The notes under the pieces were generated by a model that ran no database searches, had not been told where the DNA came from, and saw only the letters and a program-made list of their open reading frames with translations. From contig OY811982.1 of the NCBI GenBank assembly GCA_963681505.1, positions 5,880,683 to 5,944,682 of the forward strand: a DNA stretch of 64,000 nt, written 5' to 3'. Made by a program: the position numbers and the translations under genes. Shown piece after piece: positions 1 through 9,278 of the stretch. This DNA is from Eunapius fragilis. Its lineage: Eukaryota; Porifera; Demospongiae; Spongillida; Spongillidae. Each line of letters begins with the position of its first letter. The stretch's first letter is position 1.

Positions 1-417
1 ACTTAAAAGTTCAAGAACGTCCTAACCTTCCTCTATTTTCTGGAATGATGTCACTTATAGATGCAAATATAGATCGAACCATGACATACTTCTTTCCACA
101 GGCACATAGTACAACTATCCATATACAGATGCGCCAAATGAATCCGTTGACTATTGTGCTACCAGAAAAAAAAAATTTATCTCAATCTACTGAGCACAGA
201 ACCAGCATTTTTAGGTCATGATAAACGGAAGTGCTGTGTAATGTGCTCATGCAAAGGTCTTGAAAGAAAGACGAGCTTGTCTGATATGTACTGTACTTAT
301 TGTGGTGTTGACACTGGTACATTTTGTCGACATTCTAGTGGTCACAACTGCTGGGAAGAGCATATTAGTAATGGGATTCCTGCAAAGAAACGCAGAAAAT
401 CAGTGTCTGATGACTAA
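1..417 (+). pseudogene. C-terminal tail of a protein with a Cys-rich zinc-binding-like end (possibly piggyBac-type)
   Basis: An open frame enters from the left edge in frame 3 and runs to about 165. It then continues in a second frame across an A-run (about 165-175), so a single indel or sequencing error is likely there. The second frame ends at 415-417. Its last 60 residues have paired cysteines (CVMC, YCTYC, then FC and NCWEEH) and a basic tail, KKRRK. This spacing resembles the Cys-rich tail of piggyBac-type transposases, which bind zinc at the C-terminus. No catalytic domain is inside the window, so the assignment is weak. It could equally be another zinc-ribbon protein. The closest nearby support is that TTAA-flanked elements occur elsewhere in the window. 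Confidence 0.35.
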
Positions 418-744
418 AAAGGTTGATGTCTTTCTTAATTAAACCTCAGTGTTTTTTGTGGGATACCTTGTGGAAGCCTTGATGAAACATGTGAATAATG
501 TTTCCCTCATTATACCTTTCCAACTTTTTTCTTCCTTTGATTTAAGATAGTATCATTGGCTTTGCATCAGTTATTTTTTTTGTATAATTGTGTTGTCCAA
601 TCATTTGTGTACAGTTTTGTGCAAGTTCTTATTTAACACTTGCTTGTTTCATGAAACTATATATCATTGAACTTAGCATCACCATTTGGTGACATTAACT
701 TTCTATTGTGACACTAGTACAACTTAACATATAGAGCATTTAAC
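418..744. other. AT-rich intergenic stretch
   Basis: No open frame with recognisable content and no clear repeat structure is visible here. It may hold the 3' untranslated region of the gene tail that ends at 417. Confidence 0.4.
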
Positions 745-1295
745 GCTACACATTTAGAAATACATTGGATAGATTACTCCCTTAATAAACACACAATATA
801 GAATTTGTCATGGCATATACAGTAGCGGTTATTAAAAAGTTTACGTAATTATTTACGCCGTGGCTGTTGTACGATCTGCCGTATGTAAGGCACGATTACT
901 GCTGTAGTACTAGCGTATCTAATTACGACGTGATTAGTTTATGGCGTAACGTATATGTATTGGTCAGAACACACTTCACAATCAAAATGAGAACACCATT
1001 TTACACGACAAAAACATGCCGGGTTAAGTGGTTTTTAATTAGCTAGTATGTGCGGGGTTATTATATTAAACATGTACCGTACAACGGCTACCGCACAATT
1101 AATTCACATACGGGAGTTATATGCTACGCCTATTACAATGTATGTTATGTTTATGTATACGTTATACCTGTACAATGGCGTAATAATTACATAAACTTTT
1201 TATGACCGCTACTGTATTGTTTATAATGCAGTGGCAAACACCAATGTTTAATATATACAAGACAGTAAGATTAGATAGTTTGCGATGATGAAAAT
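745..1295 (+). repeat. Dispersed repeat copy split by a MITE; partner at 5945-6105
   Basis: The flanks 745-817 and 1217-1295 line up with 5945-6105. They share TACACATTTAGAAATACA at the start and AATGCAGTG.CAAACACCAAT near the end. The copy at 5945 lacks the 395 bp insertion at 820-1214, so it acts as an approximate empty site. Confidence 0.6.
820..1214. mobile_element. MITE with about 40-bp inverted repeats and TA target duplication
   Basis: The left end CAGTAGCGGTTATTAAAAAG and the right end, read in reverse complement (CAGTAGCGGTCATAAAAAGT), form inverted repeats that continue through GTAATTATT. Both ends are flanked by TA (818-819 and 1215-1216). Length and TA duplication point to a non-autonomous Tc1/mariner-type element. 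The related empty site at 5945-6105 supports the boundaries. It has no coding capacity. Confidence 0.75.
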
Positions 1296-1484
1296 GTGTG
1301 ACTTGTTTCTATGGTGCAGGGAAGAAAAGCAACCATATACTTTTAAAGTTTAGCGGATTAGCGCTCTGCGAAGCAGAAACAAATTGTCCTATATTAGTAC
1401 ACATAGTTATGATATCAAAACATACTAAGATAAGTGTATTTCATTATCCTTTTCAGTCAGGTGCCTTGTTTTCTTGCCACAACT

Positions 1485-1715
1485 TTCCATTCCTATATGA
1501 CATCACCATTCTCATAGAGAATGTTTTTACTGCTTCTTGTAGCTTATTGATCTGATGATTAAAAATTGCAGCTGTGCAAAATAATTTCCTGGTAGTTCCG
1601 CTTCAGCAGACTAACTATATGGATGAGAGAACAGACAGCATTGCGCAGGAAAATGTGCAAGCGCATTTCCGCCTGCTAATCATATAGGACTGATTAACAG
1701 CCCTATATCTTGCCC
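1485..1715. repeat. Dispersed repeat R, copy 1 (partners 18630-19108 and 20106-20407)
   Basis: Shares the CATTCTCATAGAGAATGTTT end of the snapback MITE family and then a body containing TTGCAGCTGTG, CAGGAAAATGTGCAAG, GCTAATCATA and GGACTGATTA. The same ordered blocks recur at 18.6-19.1 kb and 20.1-20.4 kb, so this is a member of a longer repeat family related to the MITE ends. Confidence 0.6.
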
Positions 1716-1729
1716 ATCATCCTAGGGTA

Positions 1730-1978
1730 TGTGTGAGGGTCTGGAGACCTCAAGAAATTATGTCAGCTTGGAACTGGCTCCCCTTTGTGTGGCAGCGCCC
1801 CATATAGCCCGCGTTGCTGTTGCATTGTTCTTTTGTATTTTGAATGTAATTTATACCTGTGCATGTATCGACAAGAGTCAGTTCTTTTGGTTGAATTCTC
1901 TAGTGGGGGAAACTCTGGTGGTTGCACTCACACGTATTGGAGCCCCTTCCATCAGTTGGTGGCAAGCGTTGGGATTGG
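1730..1978 (+). other. Possible remnant of LTR and primer binding site of the gypsy element
   Basis: This stretch lies just upstream of the gag remnant. It ends with TTGGTGGCAAGCGTTGGGAT, which looks like a corrupted form of the TGGTGGCAGCGGTGGGAT-type primer binding site common in metazoan gypsy elements. A matching 3' LTR is not visible in the window, so LTR identity is an inference. Confidence 0.3.
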
Positions 1979-2099
1979 TGTTAGTACGGATCGACGACAG
2001 AACCCTTGGAAGATTGGATGTGCACTAGATCCGGTCGGCAATTTCGAACTGAGGGTGGAATGGAGCAAGGAGTGGGAAACATTTCGGACTTTTAAAGAT

Positions 2100-3355
2100 G
2101 ATCCCATAGCGAGAGGAACAAGCGGAACGGCGACAACAGCAGGAGAGGAACGTCGTGCTAAGGAAGAAGAGTGAGATCGACATGAGCAGGAGAGGCGAGC
2201 TAGAGAGAAAGACGAGCGACATCAATGAGAAGACACACTATCGACGAAGAGGAGAGACGTCAGTGCGAACAGAAAGAAAGAGTACCGAGAAAGAGAAGGG
2301 GACCGAAGACGAATGGAAGAAGTCTTTGCTAGAGTGGGCTAAGAATAGATGTGGAACCTGCAAAGACTCTTGGATGCTCAAGCGCGTGGTATTGAATTGA
2401 CCAAGGGGTACCAGCTAAAAGGATCTGGGAAACTTACAAAACTCACCGAGAGCGAAGATATCGAGGCATATGTTACGACGTTTGATAGATTGATGGTGGC
2501 TCACTAAGTGGAGAAAGACAATTGGGCTTTTTGCCTTGCCACTAATCTGATCGGCAAGGCACAGCAAGCTTACGCAGCTATGTCGGCAGAGGACGCTGCT
2601 AACTACAATCGAGTGAAGGAGACCATCCTTCAGCGATACAACATTAATGCTGAGACATATTGTCGAGATTTCTGGTCAACAACAAAGAAAAGTGACTGGT
2701 CATTCTGGGACCTTGTCGTGTGTCTCCAAGACTTGGCACGTAAATGGACCAATGAGAAAACAGACTGCTGGATCTCGTAGCATTAGAACAGTTTCTGCAC
2801 ACACTGACAGCAGAGCTGCAAGTATGGGTCACTGACAGGAAGCCAAAGACCTGTTTGGAGGCAGGACGTCTCATAGATGAGTATATCCAGATCAGAAAGA
2901 TTACCAATGACGATGATCGGTGAGGAGACCAAAGGGTTGGCTGGGGTGTGGTATGGTGCGAAGCATGTGGTCGGACAGGACATTTAACTCGGGACTGTTG
3001 GTCAAAAAACAAAAAGAAACAAAATAAAGTGGAACTGCCACAGAACACGAAGGCAGATCTGAAATGCTTCAACTGGTGGGAAAGGCAATGTCGCCATGAG
3101 GTGTCCCAGCAAGGTGTTGGCAGCTATGGGTACCCCATGATGAGAGACTATTGCATTGTGGATAAAAGAGGCTGACATGCAAAGGCAGGAACAAACTCCG
3201 GTGAAGGACACTGTTCTGGATACTGGATGCTCAAGAACAATGGTACAAGCAGTGCTAGTACCAGAGACCAAGATCATCTCCAGCTCTATAGAATTTATAA
3301 ACCCTAGAATCATTGAGGATGCATGCTGTCCTTACGTAACAAGGGAAATATGATG
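2100..3355 (+). pseudogene. Ty3/gypsy retrotransposon gag-protease remnant (SCAN-like gag, zinc knuckles, retropepsin)
   Basis: The order is a charged Arg/Glu-rich N-terminus (2155-2400), a SCAN-like capsid region (about 2349-2925, with LIGKAQQAYAAMS and KETILQRYNINAETY), a CCHC zinc knuckle CEACGRTGHLTRDC (2958-2999), a second degraded knuckle (about 3060-3110), and a retropepsin active site LDTGCSRT near 3216. The capsid binds other Gag chains, the knuckles bind RNA, and the protease would process the polyprotein. The reading frame is broken by an in-frame TAA at 2505-2507, a frameshift near 2770 and further shifts around the second knuckle. No RT follows on this strand, so the element is truncated at about 3355. 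Confidence 0.75.
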
Positions 3356-3839
3356 GACCATTTCTACCAATCCTTGCACCCGATGTCCTGCCTTTTCCCT
3401 GCTGCCAACAGTCTTTCTGGATGTGACTATACTTTCCACAGCTGTAACAACAGACTTGTGATTATGAACTCAAAGTCAGTCAGGAATGAAGAGAAGACAA
3501 AGCAAGCCTTTTTAGCATATCAGCAACAACCATTTTATTGGCAAGAAAGCAGTGATCCCAGTGCATTCAATCCATCACCACTACAACCATTGGATATGGA
3601 GAAGAATAATAGTGCCATGGACTCTATGCATGTAAAGTCTATCGCTCTACTAGATCCTCGCCATTCTCGAAGGAGGACAGAGTCAATACTTAGTCAGAGA
3701 AGAAGCTGAGAAGCAGCAGATAAAAAGCACACACAGTTACTTGGTTATGTGCACAGGTATACTGACATTTCACAATTGCAATAAAATTCAGGGAAAATGT
3801 CTCAGACCGACCAGTAGCTAACGTTGGAATAAGTTTACT
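3356..3839 (+). other. Unassigned stretch between gag remnant and transposase
   Basis: An open frame of 128 codons (3323-3709) crosses this interval. It contains LFPAANSLSGCDYTFH, faintly like the 'H-LTGCD' motif seen in some animal transposon proteins. I cannot assign it. It may be the decayed upstream part of the RAG1-like gene or unrelated. Confidence 0.2.
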
Positions 3840-5470
3840 TCACAAGGAATCTGTGGGTAAAGAGCGTAAATTGGATGAAGCACTGTACATGCTACAAGTT
3901 TGGACGGATAGGGTACAACAACTTAAGACATGACCTAAAAGGAAGAGTAGACCTGACAGCTTACTACAAACTAATGCAGTACAAAAAAGAGGTGATGCCA
4001 GAGATTAATCCGTTATGCCATGACTCAGAATCAGGAGTTTCACTGAGCCTCATTGAATCAGTAAAGGTTCACTTTCAGAGGCTAATAATACTGTTTCATT
4101 TACAACCTGGTAGATATTCAATGACAGCTAAAGAAGGGTTGGATGGATCAGGACGGCATGTTGTGCATGATCAACTGGGTAATGTTCAGACACATAATAT
4201 AATCACCTAAACGTGGGTAACCTTACAGCTCTCCAAGAACAGTGATCAAGGTTTACATGCATGCACCTCTAAGTCCACTCAAAGTGAGATTGTTTGGAAG
4301 AAAGGTGCACCTAGAAGTCCTGAAGCTGCCTGAATCCATCTTAATCACAATGGGTAAGAAAAGACAAAAAATTGCTGGAGCACATTGGCCCTTATGTGGA
4401 TGAAGAAATCACTAAGTTACATTCAAGTGGTGTTATAGTGGAAATCAGTTGGGAGGTATTTATATGCTCAATGACGCTCAATGAATGATGGGAAAATGCA
4501 GAAACTTCAACTTGGTAGAGGAGGAGCATTCAGTTTATTGTGTCCACACACTCAAGAAGAGGCAATTTCATTGCATCAACGCAGAGATGGTTTTGAGATA
4601 GTGGAAGTTGATGAGCTTAATTTATTGCATGAAGATTTAGTAGATGAAGATGGGAATGTTGTAAAATAAAGAGGAGATTTCAGTTTGGGATTAACTCAAT
4701 GTCCAATAACAGGAGATAAATAGATAAATCATGTCCAATATTGCATGCTTTGCTGGGAGGTTTTAACTTCTGCTTAAAAATATTGTATAAGCTGAATGCA
4801 GGTGTGACATCATGGAAAGAAGGCAAGATTCTAGCTGGACATGTTAATGAGGTGAAGAAAAGGGTCATGGAAATTATCAAGAACAAAACTGGTGTAGCTG
4901 TAGAACAACTGATAGTACAGGAGCTAAGAGAACAACAACTACAGGAAATAGAGCTCAAAAGTTTCTATTTGAGGCTGAAAAATGACAAATGCTAGTTGAC
5001 TGCATACCAGAAAAGGTCCGAGAAGATGGTCAATGTGATGAGAAAGTGTATAACGAGTTTCTTACAAATATTTCTGTCATCTTGAGAGCCATTTCCTCCA
5101 AAAGTGTGATCAATACTACTAGAAACACTTTGTAAGGAAACATGAATGTTTTTTTCTCATTGGCCAAAATTTAAATTTACACCTTCAATGCACCAAGTGC
5201 TAGCTCACTCAACAACTCTCATTAATGATAATGATTCCACAGGATTGGGATCCCTTTCAAAGAACCACTTGAACATAACAATAAGAATTTGCGGTGCTAC
5301 AGGGAAAGTGTAGCTAGAAAAACAACACAGAATGCTAACTTATCAGACATCTGTCACGACTATGGATTAAATCTGACCCACGTCAGGAGTCATCGTAATG
5401 TCATTAAGTGCTCGGCATGTAAATCCAAGCATTCGATCTTGCCCAAGAAAACATATTTCACTTATTAGTT
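3840..5470 (+). pseudogene. RAG1-like / Transib-superfamily transposase, decayed
   Basis: The blocks occur in the order expected for RAG1-like transposases. GLDGSGRHVVHDQL (about 4136-4177) resembles the first catalytic-Asp region. GGAFSLLCPHTQEEA (about 4514-4560) resembles the Cys block that follows. FNFCLKILYKLNAGVTSW (about 4760-4815) and KNKTGVAVE are next, then TTTTGNRAQKFLF (4932-4970), the counterpart of the TTGN.AR block, and LVDCIPEKV. Near the end come MHQVLAHS (about 5188-5211), GLGSLS, and RKTTQNANLSD (about 5315-5350). In RAG1 and Transib the last region contains the catalytic Glu. Here that stretch is degraded. Pieces lie in all three frames with stops (about 4980, 5134), so it is a pseudogene. 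Inverted repeats for an element were not found. Confidence 0.6.
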
Positions 5471-5944
5471 GTCATACCATTGACGAACACTTAATCATTA
5501 ACCCACAAATTGAGCAGATAGCTGAATCTGAAGTTGAGCAAATTGAAGATGAAAAGCTTCTACATCAATCGCAAAATTAACTGAATCTTTGATTTAGTTC
5601 AATAGTGAGTTATTAATATTTATTAAGTTTTAAAAACTGAATCTTGATTAGTTTGGCTTGATTTTAATAAACTATTTTGTAATGATTATAGCACAATAAT
5701 TGCAATATCGATTAGTATATTCTTAGATTATATAAATGTACTATAAAAACCCATCAATTAAAAATTGATTGAATTTAGTTTAATTAACATTAATCAATAT
5801 CATGATTTTTTGAACATCACCTTTTAAACAAGCATACAAACAATTTGGTTATATTTTTGTACTGTATTTGAATATGTCCTGGTCACCTATGGTTTTAAAC
5901 CCCTGTGCCCTATGTGTATAAATTCAGTTTTATAGACCATCTAA
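5471..5944. other. AT-rich stretch without recognisable genes
   Basis: A short open frame (5398-5580) overlaps the transposase end in another frame. Beyond 5580 the sequence is AT-rich with repeated AATTGATT and TTAATTAA-like words and no coding signal. Confidence 0.4.
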
Positions 5945-6105
5945 ACCTACACATTTAGAAATACAATTAGATAAACTACACCCTCAATAACACAAGATAT
6001 ACAATTTTACATGGCATTTAATACATAATTCTGTTTACAATGCAGTGACAAACACCAATACTTAATACATACATAAAAGTAACATAAAACAATTCGCGAG
6101 GATGA
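5945..6105 (+). repeat. Dispersed repeat, uninterrupted partner of 745-1295
   Basis: Matches both flanks of the MITE at 820-1214 (ACACATTTAGAAATACAATT, TACAATGCAGTGACAAACAC) without the 395-bp insert. Confidence 0.6.
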
Positions 6106-6446
6106 ACATGTCAGAGCTCAATGTAAGAACTAAATTTTGATCAGCCATTTTGGCAGACCAATATTAGATTTGGGCGATGCATTTATATAAATTTGTGCAG
6201 AACAAGTTACATTAAACCAGATCTAGATACAGAAAAATAATCTGTAAATAACTATGCAAAACATGTTAATTTTGTGCCACTAAGAAAAGGAATTTGAGGT
6301 GGCACAAAACTAAAATGTTTACATAGTTGCTTACTTACTGTGGAACACATTTAAGTTGCAGATTGATTTGTTTCCTTTATCTTTTGTGGTTTGCATGCTA
6401 ACCACAGGTCTTAACTGTTGTCAATTTATGTGGTTATCTGCTAGAC
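6106..6446. other. Non-coding stretch upstream of the recombinase element
   Basis: I see no coding signal or repeat here, apart from short AT-rich runs. Confidence 0.35.
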
Positions 6447-6601
6447 ATTATCACAAATCTTCTCATAACTAATTAATACTCTAAAATAAACAGCTGCTAA
6501 ATTTTAGGTGGCACATTGGTCAAAACAAATGACCAGCAATTGTACGCAATTTGAACAATGAACACTTATTTTGAGCAGCACTGCATGTGGTCTTAACACC
6601 G
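6447..6601 (+). repeat. 155-bp repeat next to the recombinase element; second copy at 13236-13392
   Basis: Begins TATCACAAATCTTCTCATAA and ends GTGGTCTTAACACCG, with only scattered differences from the copy at 13236. In this copy it directly precedes the first 46-bp direct repeat. In the other copy it directly follows a piece of the recombinase 3' flank. Confidence 0.7.
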
Positions 6602-6610
6602 TCTTAACAA

Positions 6611-6656
6611 CATTCTAAGCATTCTAAATGCACGCTGTGTGTCCTGCAATTTTTCT
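6611..6656 (+). repeat. Left 46-bp direct repeat flanking the tyrosine recombinase gene
   Basis: CATTCTAAGCATTCTAAATG and the following bases to 6656 recur at 8282-8327 with one visible substitution. The repeat includes an internal CATTCTAAG / CATTCTAAA doublet. Confidence 0.75.
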
Positions 6657-6669
6657 GCTATTTATCTTT

Positions 6670-8010
6670 ATGAATCGACTATCTGGAGAGTCGTCGATCG
6701 CCACAGGAGGCGGGATCAACCTGACTATCAATCCACTGGGCGCTATACTGGCTGCGATTACCAACTCCCAGCGTGAGACGCACCAGCTGCGGGAGGAGCT
6801 CCGAGCGGCGCAGGAGGAGGATGCGGAAAAGGCTGGCAGGAAGGAAGGCGGAGAGGCACCGCTTTCAAAAGAAGGCCCACGAGGAGCAGGCCACCTTCAA
6901 TGATGGTTTGGGGGACCACCTGGTTGAGGCGGAATCGCAGCTGTCGCACGCGGCCAGGCTGCTAGATGAAGGTCCTGCCAAACAAGCTTTGGAAATGGCC
7001 AAGCAAAGCCTCAAGAGAGATCTGCAGGCTGCAGGGGCATGGACTCACAGAAGGACCCCGTGTGCAAGAGCTGGCAAAGGCGGTCCCCGAGACATTGCTA
7101 AGTGGAAAGGCAGACAGTACTGCTAAGAAGTACGCTGGCGCGTTCCAGAGATGGAAGCTATGGACGGAGGCAAGGCAGGAGGTCCCGAGTTTCCCTGCAC
7201 AGGAGGCTCATGTTGTCCTCTACCTGCAACATCTGAGTCAGTCAGTGCAGTCAAAAGCAGCAATAGAGGAGGTGGTGAATGCGCTGTCATGGCTGCATCA
7301 GGTGGCTGGGCTACCACCAGTGAGTGGTCTACCTTTGGTGCAGGCGGCACTGGCAGGGCACAGGCGAATATTAGCGCAACCAAAAGCGCAAAAGGAGCCT
7401 GTGACAGCAGAGATGTTAAAAGCCATGGTGGATGCTGCAGGACCTGAGCCGTCATTGTCCGAGGTCAGGTTGCTTGCCGAGTGCCTCTTGGCTTTTGTTG
7501 GGTTCTTGAGGTGTGAGGAGTTGCTGAAGCTGGTATGTGCAGATGTGCAATTTAATCAGGAGGGGTTAGTGCTGAGCATAAAGTCCAATAAAACAGATCA
7601 GTTTAGGGAGGGTGCCTCCCTGGTAGTGGCAAGGACAGGTGCAAGTACATACCCGGTGGAGATGATGGAATGTTATTTTCATATGGGCCGCCTGAGTGTG
7701 GGGTCTAATGACAGGGTGTTTCGTGCTGTTGTGTGCACCAAGGAAGGTGAGAGGCTGCGTAAGTCAGGTGGACTGAGCTACTCAAGGCTGAGGGAGTTGC
7801 TGCTGGAGATGATTTCTCAGCTGTATGGACCCACAACTGTTTGGTATGCATAGTTTAAGGGCTGGCGGTGCCACAGCTGCCGCTAATGCTGGGGTGCCTG
7901 ATCGCCTATTTAAGAGGCACGGCAGATGGTGGTTTGAATCAGCCAAGGATGGCTATGTCAAGGACTCGGTAGAGAAGTGGTTGTCAGTCTCTAAGAATTT
8001 AGGGATATAA
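6670..8010 (+). pseudogene. Tyrosine recombinase (YR transposon integrase), frameshifted
   Basis: A coiled-coil-like N-terminus (KKAHEEQATFNDGLGDHLVE, about 6865-6925) precedes a SAM-like core-binding domain and the catalytic domain. The catalytic Arg is in GFLRCEELLKL (AGG 7509-7511), a Lys follows in KSNKTDQF, then HSLRAGG (7849-7869) and RHGRW. The nucleophile Tyr lies in DGYVKD (TAT 7954-7956). All catalytic positions are present, but the gene is split. The N-terminus moves from frame 1 to frame 2 to frame 3 between 6670 and 7100, and one more shift near 7830 separates the HSLR/Tyr part from the rest. Such recombinases cut and rejoin DNA through a 3'-phosphotyrosine. No RT or RNase H lies between the flanking repeats, so this is Crypton-like or a deleted DIRS/Ngaro relative. 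Confidence 0.8.
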
Positions 8011-8036
8011 CTACTTGCTCTGTCTTTGTATGCCTA

Positions 8037-8144
8037 TGTTGGGTGTTGTGCTGCTGACTTGGTGTGCATATATATGCAGGCACCAAAGTGATGGTCATTA
8101 GGGGAGGGGTTGGATATATAACCATATATGGCATGCGAAGGGAG
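8037..8144 (+). repeat. 3' flank of recombinase gene, repeated at 13129-13235
   Basis: TATGTTGGGTGTTGTGCTGC through GGCATGCGAAGGGAG is matched at 13129-13235 with few changes. In the second copy the match breaks off at GAAGGGAG, exactly where the 6447-type repeat starts. Confidence 0.7.
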
Positions 8145-8281
8145 ATATATTTCATGTCGGATGAAAGAATTGAATTAGACAGGAAATAAGCTCCCGTCTA
8201 AATGGGACATTAAATGGTGATTGGTGAAAAGGGGTGGCAACGTGGAAGGAGATTTATAAGGGACATTAAGGGTTACTGAGT

Positions 8282-8327
8282 CATTCTAAGCATTCTAAAC
8301 GCACGCTGTGTGTCCTGCAATTTTTCT
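8282..8327 (+). repeat. Right 46-bp direct repeat flanking the tyrosine recombinase gene
   Basis: Second copy of 6611-6656. The pair encloses about 1.7 kb carrying only the recombinase gene. Confidence 0.75.
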
Positions 8328-8550
8328 CCATGACATTTGTTGAGTCCAATAAGGCTGATCCTTGACTGACGATAGACAAGCCAAGCTGTGTTATGTGTTG
8401 TGCGAGCAGTATAGTTAGAAGGTTTCTGCCCCAGCAGGTGGTTTTCCCTTCAGAAGGTTTTCCACGGGGTTATTCCGAGGGCTACGTGTGGGCTCACCTA
8501 CCCTGAATATAGTTAGATAGGTTTTATTTATGCCCACTGCTCAGGTGTGT

Positions 8551-8590
<40 letters not shown>

Positions 8591-8708
8591 GTATGTGGGG
8601 AGCTTCGGTGCTACTGGAAACGCCACGCAGCGCAAAGTGGAGAAGTGGAAGAGTGCTGTCCGGAAAAAGGGATGGAATAAGATGATCAGACAATCATATG
8701 TGTTTGTT
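8328..8708. other. Flank between recombinase element and the 4.4-kb transposon, with (GT)n at 8555-8589
   Basis: Non-coding. A GT microsatellite of about 35 bp lies at 8555-8589. The remainder has no recognised content. Confidence 0.5.
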
Positions 8709-8712
8709 ATGC

Positions 8713-9241
8713 GGGTCAATTCACAGTTAATTGTACCCCCCCCCCCTCCCTAGATGCACAACTTTCTCATATTGATGTACCATTTCCCATATTCATTCTC
8801 CCATATGACACATACAAATTTGTTATACATTTGTATACCTTAAGTTATTCAGTTTATGAACTACAAACTTCTGAATATTTAATTATTTGGTTAACTTCTG
8901 CTTGTTTGCAAGAATACTGCTTACGTTATGGGGTGCATGTGAATTTGTTTTTTATTCAGGCCAATGGAAGTTAAGGTGTTGCATCCATAAAATAATTTGA
9001 ATAATAGTTCATATGTTTTTCATGAATTTATAATGAGTTTTTTAGTACAAGAAACCTTTATGTTCTAAAACTTACCAATTCTTTTACATAGATAGTTGGT
9101 AGTACTCTCTAGCTTTAGTGTTAATGGTTTCCTGGGATGAGAATTCCTTGATGTGGGAAAATCTTGTTCAAAGGTAGCAGCTATTTTAATTCCTCCCCCA
9201 GTTGTCTAGTGTTTACATGCTCCACTTAACAATATTGATAG
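8713..9241 (+). repeat. Left terminal inverted repeat of the 4.4-kb transposon
   Basis: Pairs with 12593-13123. Contains the C-run at about 8735-8746. Relative to the right copy it has a small insertion near 9205 (GTCTAGT). Confidence 0.85.
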
Positions 9242-9278
9242 CAATATTATTACAAGAACCCACAAATTGTAAAACTGT

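Noticed and set aside
1729..2174. ORFs at 1729-2028 and 1785-2174 as genes
   Set aside because: They cross the probable LTR and primer binding site region and have no protein motif.
6773..7455. Alternative-frame ORFs over the recombinase (7151-7447 plus, 7455-7123 minus)
   Set aside because: Shadows of the recombinase frame in GC-richer coding sequence.
8547..8753. ORF over the GT repeat with VEKWKSAV, similar to the end of the recombinase (VEKWLSVS)
   Set aside because: The similarity is only a few residues, the frame starts in a GT repeat and ends in a C-run; chance is likelier than a second recombinase copy.
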